A DNA stretch of 64,000 nt. Origin: a virus. A program made the position numbers and the translations under genes. Positions within the stretch are counted from its first letter, which is position 1. Every line of letters starts with the position of its first letter. Positions 61,101-64,000 of the stretch are shown here, in pieces. Where the stretch lies: positions 1-64,000 of the IMG/VR virus record IMGVR_UViG_3300013093_000028; one strand, 5' to 3'. The notes under the pieces are model-generated. The model searched no databases, was not told the origin of the DNA, and saw nothing but the letters and a program-made list of their open reading frames with translations.

Positions 61101-64000
61101 TGGAACTCAAGTTATCAATACAGTATTGAACAACGGTTCAGTAGCTAGTTCTAGTATTGCTTCATGTTTTAATATCATTACTAATATTATACAAAATGGC
61201 CCATCTGCCGCACCTGAATCATTCAGTAGCAGTGCTGCCGATGCCGCATATCTAAGTGCTGAAGTATTGATGCAGTTGAATAGAAAATTCATCCAAGAAG
61301 ATACAATTAACTGGATCAACAACACCTTCCAAGCCTTCCCATATAATAAAGTAAAATGTGAAAGAGATATTGGAGTTGTTCTAAATTCTGTAATAGAAGA
61401 TGTTTTATTCCCAACTAGTTCTTTCAGTCAAAGCACATTTGCTGGGCTACAATACTACAGTCAAAGCACAAGTACACAGTCGATTATACCTAACGAAATT
61501 AATCAAACAATAGAGGCTGTGGCGTACCTAAGCGATCTAAGTGCTAAAATTGTACAAAATATTACACCAGCAGATGATTTAGTGGCACGTTATCAAACAG
61601 CGGTTCCACAAGTCACTAATTTAACTCCAGCCAATGCTGCCGAAGCAGCCATTGTACAGGCAAACTACAATAATATTTTAAAAATATTAAATGGTCAAAC
61701 CACTGGTTGGACTGATCAATTAGAATTTGGATTCACAGCCAGCAGATTTTTAAGTGTCAAAAATGCCTATGCCTTATTACAGGCCAATAAAGCATATTTA
61801 GAAGCTGAAGTTGTGGCCTATATTAACGCAACCAATCCTGGATTTAGTACTACATATAATCAAGCAACTTGTAAGAGAGACATTGGTTATATGACAGACT
61901 GTGTAAGTTTTGATTTGCTATATGGTGGTAACAAACAAAGTATCCAAGCAGGTTTATACTACTATGGTTTCATAAGCACAGTGTCTAACATTGCGAATGA
62001 ATCCACACAAACAGTAGCGGCATTTACATACATGTCAAACTTGGTTGGCGAAGTTATACAAAATATTCCTGTTATAGCATTGTCTACAGCTACACAAAAT
62101 TTAGTGGCAGCGCCAGCAGTTACAAACACAGCAACGATTAATTTGTTTGCTCAGGCATTTAGTACCATAACAAATATTATTACTAATGGACCAAGTGTTG
62201 CCGCTGACGCAAGTCCTATTAGTCTAGTTGAAACAACATCAACTGATGCGCTAAATGCCCTAACAATTCTACAAGCTAACCTTAGCTTTATTCAAGCTGA
62301 AGTTTTACAATATATTGATAATGCTTATCAATCAGTGCCTTATACCTACAACACCACAACATGTTATAGAGATACTGGGTTAATTATTGACAGCATTGCC
62401 ACAGACATGTTGTACGATAGCATAAGCGAAAGTACATTTGCTGGCCTACAATATTGGAATCAAGGCGGTCTGACTGGATTAATTGGTGTTGAATTGACAA
62501 CAACCACAGCGGCAATTAACTTTGCTAGCTCATTGACAGTGGCATTAATATCAGATACTGATGCGCAAGCAACTGTAACTGGATTGTTTAATCAAATTAC
62601 ATCCATATTAAATGGCGGAACAGCTGGAATTACGGATCAAATAACTAGTAATGGCTTACCAAGCACAACTGGTACTATTGTCACGGCCTATAACACAATT
62701 CAAAACAATATTGCGTCAATACAGCAACAGACTATAAATTGGATCAATTATACATATCCGTCATTTGTTTATAGTACATCAACTTGCTATAGAGACCTTG
62801 GTTATATTTTAAACAGTGTGAGTTTTGACCTATTACACGGCGGTAACAAGCAAAGCATTAAATCTGGTGCTTACTACTATTCTTATATTTCCACAAGTAG
62901 TCAGGTATCTACAGAAATGCCTGAAGTTATTGCGGCTTATGATTTTGTTTCTGATCTAGTTCGTTATGTAGTACTGGCTGAGCCAGCACCTAGAGTATTC
63001 CAAACTGGCACTGTTCAGGTAACTACCTTGCCGGCAGCTACTAATGATGAAGTAGGCACCTTACAGGGTAATTTAACTATTATCACTGATATTATCAGTA
63101 ATGGACCGTCGGCAGCAGGGCCAAAATTACCAATTGGACAAACAATAGATTCAAATCCAAATGTTCTAAATGCCTACAATCTATTGGAAGCCAACAGATC
63201 ATTTATACAAGAAGAAACAATAGCATTTATAAATGGCACATTTGTAAGGCCTGGTCCATCATTTAGTTATAATGAAGATCTATGCTACAGAGATACAGGA
63301 TTAATTGTTGATGCTGTTTCGCAAGATGTATTATTAGGTGGTAATCAGAAGTCTATCGAAGCTGGACTAGCATATTGGAATCAAGGTTACAATTATGTAA
63401 CTGGACAAGAAACTACTACCACTTTAGCGATTAGCCATGCTAGGGATTTAGCACTGAAAATTATTTCTAATGAACCAATAGTTGCTCAACCACAGACTGA
63501 AACTAAACAAATAATAAATCCGTTTTATAGTTATGGAAGCGCCTATATGCCTAAACAGGCAGTGGCTAGAAGTTTTAATATTGTAACAGATATTATTAAT
63601 CGTGGGCCACTGTATGCTCCTATTTTATATCCAGGTAGCGGGTTAGTTAATACAACTGGATTAAATGCTTTAGATGTACAGATTGCTCCTAAGGTAACTA
63701 GTGTACAACAATTGACATCAAATACTTACTTGATAGGTATGAGTACATCAACAGTGGGATTTGGTGATTATGCTACACTATATTTTGGTGACACTTACAT
63801 ATGGCCTCTACAGGATCCTCAGGTTGAAGCACTAGCACTTCAGTACACAGGTCATACTGGTACATGGGATCTACGTAAATTTGACCCAATTGGTGGTATG
63901 GGTGGATCCTTAGTTGACGGTGCCGTTATTAGTGATCGTAGTCCAATTCAATCTTTTGTTTATGATGCGTTTACACAATTAACACAAGGTGGTCGTGGGG
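58183..64000 (+). CDS. Giant virion protein with beta-helix and repeated CxRD modules (3' end outside window)
   Basis: Open from ATG 58183 (AAAGGAA upstream) to the window end, at least 1939 residues. Residues about 1-300 carry fibre-type repeats such as GGLTVVGGVGIGG and GALQVTGGAGIGQDVHIGG. About 335-440 resembles a parallel beta-helix start: TLYVTMDGDDTNDGRAMDAS, CRTIGGAMKSPYYQPGTQIR, VSAGHYFENNPLPMKPYTSV. From about 570 to 1740 come eight modules of about 140-170 residues, each with a CxRDxG core. Then another beta-rich region follows to the edge. Patterns like CYRDxG...LLYGGNxQSI occur in large structural proteins of marine myophages. Probably a tail or fibre protein. Confidence 0.8.
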   Translation, partial: MTTVTVSGTRVQTPQGITNLSAPNGGVTISSTNTNITGNTNIGGNTFISNTLTVALQSTLTGQVSILSPLASTGTQSGGLTVVGGVGIGGVVFIGSTTNVEANLNVLSATTITGTLEVMGLLNTATTATTGIVIKPNSDNVGNPINLLYTNTNIYDTAAHRQLGAVYVNGGVGIEKDLNVGGFIYGRIQQATTSQSFQVTATNVNQIFYPTFAQFSATTTGSVYSPNYIDDVSSGTNTSTGGLTYNPFLGQLTSDQVQVAANYNSTSTTTGALQVTGGAGIGQDVHIGGKAYAEAVYTNLLASTQGDIAVKPAGQLTDIFGDIRVRGVNPLGTGPVVTNTLYVTMDGDDTNDGRAMDASRACRTIGGAMKSPYYQPGTQIRVSAGHYFENNPLPMKPYTSVMGSDIRTTEIEPINKTQDLFHVNSGCYLAFMQFCQGRSGLLPGNYYTNGYNRGAYATAFPPQTGANRIDLFHSPYIQNCTNLSGPWLQDASLFQPDGTVQVPIAVGTATWVANTTSMIVTLDHSISTGTIVQGMSMNQGPQHKGFFDARTLLLANIPFLQSQVVSFVDQTFNSGSFSYDKSQCYRDTGLIIDAIGLDMLYQGQTETTFAGLQYWSQDVGYTGLIAEEIATTTNAISYFSTLTFAIADAIDVSGNSSNTLSNLFGDILEILNVGPADAFGTGVSNAFITPSLPSTDVTTVAVYNALIAAIPTIALETVNWINANNPGFVYSTSTCYRDVGYMIQSVAFDLLTNSNWQSIKSGVYYYGYDSSLTAIPNEISQTTVAYDYIKAIIPNIVQGQQLSTQFSTATQIINGYLPATSYESATLQNSIDYLTSIITNGPSVAGAQAPINYNESGNIEVINAWKLLEANRSFIQAEVVAYVDSQFNTFSYNRELCYRDTGILIENVSYDATFGGNAKSIESGLAYWNGAVSVIAGQQPQTAAAINYLNSLCQQVITNTTCTILAPVYGISSGTQVINTVLNNGSVASSSIASCFNIITNIIQNGPSAAPESFSSSAADAAYLSAEVLMQLNRKFIQEDTINWINNTFQAFPYNKVKCERDIGVVLNSVIEDVLFPTSSFSQSTFAGLQYYSQSTSTQSIIPNEINQTIEAVAYLSDLSAKIVQNITPADDLVARYQTAVPQVTNLTPANAAEAAIVQANYNNILKILNGQTTGWTDQLEFGFTASRFLSVKNAYALLQANKAYLEAEVVAYINATNPGFSTTYNQATCKRDIGYMTDCVSFDLLYGGNKQSIQAGLYYYGFISTVSNIANESTQTVAAFTYMSNLVGEVIQNIPVIALSTATQNLVAAPAVTNTATINLFAQAFSTITNIITNGPSVAADASPISLVETTSTDALNALTILQANLSFIQAEVLQYIDNAYQSVPYTYNTTTCYRDTGLIIDSIATDMLYDSISESTFAGLQYWNQGGLTGLIGVELTTTTAAINFASSLTVALISDTDAQATVTGLFNQITSILNGGTAGITDQITSNGLPSTTGTIVTAYNTIQNNIASIQQQTINWINYTYPSFVYSTSTCYRDLGYILNSVSFDLLHGGNKQSIKSGAYYYSYISTSSQVSTEMPEVIAAYDFVSDLVRYVVLAEPAPRVFQTGTVQVTTLPAATNDEVGTLQGNLTIITDIISNGPSAAGPKLPIGQTIDSNPNVLNAYNLLEANRSFIQEETIAFINGTFVRPGPSFSYNEDLCYRDTGLIVDAVSQDVLLGGNQKSIEAGLAYWNQGYNYVTGQETTTTLAISHARDLALKIISNEPIVAQPQTETKQIINPFYSYGSAYMPKQAVARSFNIVTDIINRGPLYAPILYPGSGLVNTTGLNALDVQIAPKVTSVQQLTSNTYLIGMSTSTVGFGDYATLYFGDTYIWPLQDPQVEALALQYTGHTGTWDLRKFDPIGGMGGSLVDGAVISDRSPIQSFVYDAFTQLTQGGRG
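59920..63400 (+). repeat. Eight tandem CxRD modules inside the giant virion gene
   Basis: Cores start near 59932, 60384, 60870, 61356, 61869, 62361, 62784 and 63282, a spacing of about 423-513 bases. Each core reads C-x-R-D-x-G followed by D and then an SI/F-x-x-GL-x-Y-Y/W motif. Three subtypes recur: A (TFAGLQYW or Y), B (FDLLxGGNxQSIxxGxYYY), C (GGNxKSIExGLAYWN), in order A-B-C-A-B-A-B-C. Divergence between copies is high at DNA level, so this is an old duplication, not a recent one. Confidence 0.8.

Overview
The window is one stretch of the genome of a T4-like contractile-tailed phage (class Caudoviricetes). The evidence is a set of T4 core genes recognisable from sequence: portal gp20, prohead protease gp21, scaffold gp22, major capsid gp23, baseplate wedge gp6, gp25 and gp53, a gp5-like hub, a gp26-like hub protein, tape measure, recombination nuclease gp46/gp47, late sigma factor gp55 and a T4 RNase H-type 5' nuclease. 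The DNA is AT-rich. The gene set, the giant tail proteins and several small conserved proteins resemble marine and freshwater T4-superfamily myophages (cyanophage or Pelagibacter-phage type) more than enteric T4. The host cannot be named from this window. Near-perfect -35/-10 promoters and AGGAG-type ribosome binding sites fit a Gram-negative host.

Layout: (1) 1-7933, + strand: the tail end of queE, small conserved phage proteins, the 5' nuclease, a MoxR AAA+ ATPase and a metallopeptidase-VWA protein each with its own consensus promoter, then small proteins and thyA. (2) 7930-40858, - strand: a 33 kb tail and baseplate block. Read in transcription order from 40858 it holds a tube/baseplate junction protein, gp53, a hub protein, a gp5-like hub with a C-terminal lytic domain, gp25, gp6, a 4215-residue giant protein, a collagen-like protein, a sedolisin-type protease, a small virion protein and four paralogous fibre proteins. 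(3) 40974-46762, + strand: gp55, gp47, gp46, an AT-hook protein, a GIY-YIG protein, about 430 bases of strongly structured non-coding DNA, and a hypothetical protein. (4) 46759-47846, - strand: gp26-like hub protein and a small partner. (5) 47930-64000, + strand: tape measure, portal, core proteins, protease, scaffold, capsid, two virion proteins, and a giant repeat protein that runs off the window.

The genes fit one programme. Host-type promoters drive early and middle genes (MoxR, VWA protein, gp55, gp47/46). gp55 would then direct host polymerase to NATAAATA late promoters, which occur upstream of structural genes on both strands. gp46/47 and the 5' nuclease process DNA ends and primers, ThyA supplies dTMP, and QueE points to 7-deazaguanine synthesis, possibly for DNA modification.

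Most worth a second look are the MoxR plus metallopeptidase-VWA pair, the structured RNA candidate at 45447-45870, the virion-cluster sedolisin without a propeptide, the FG-GAP-like propeller inside the 4215-residue protein, and the A-B-C higher-order repeat in the last giant protein.
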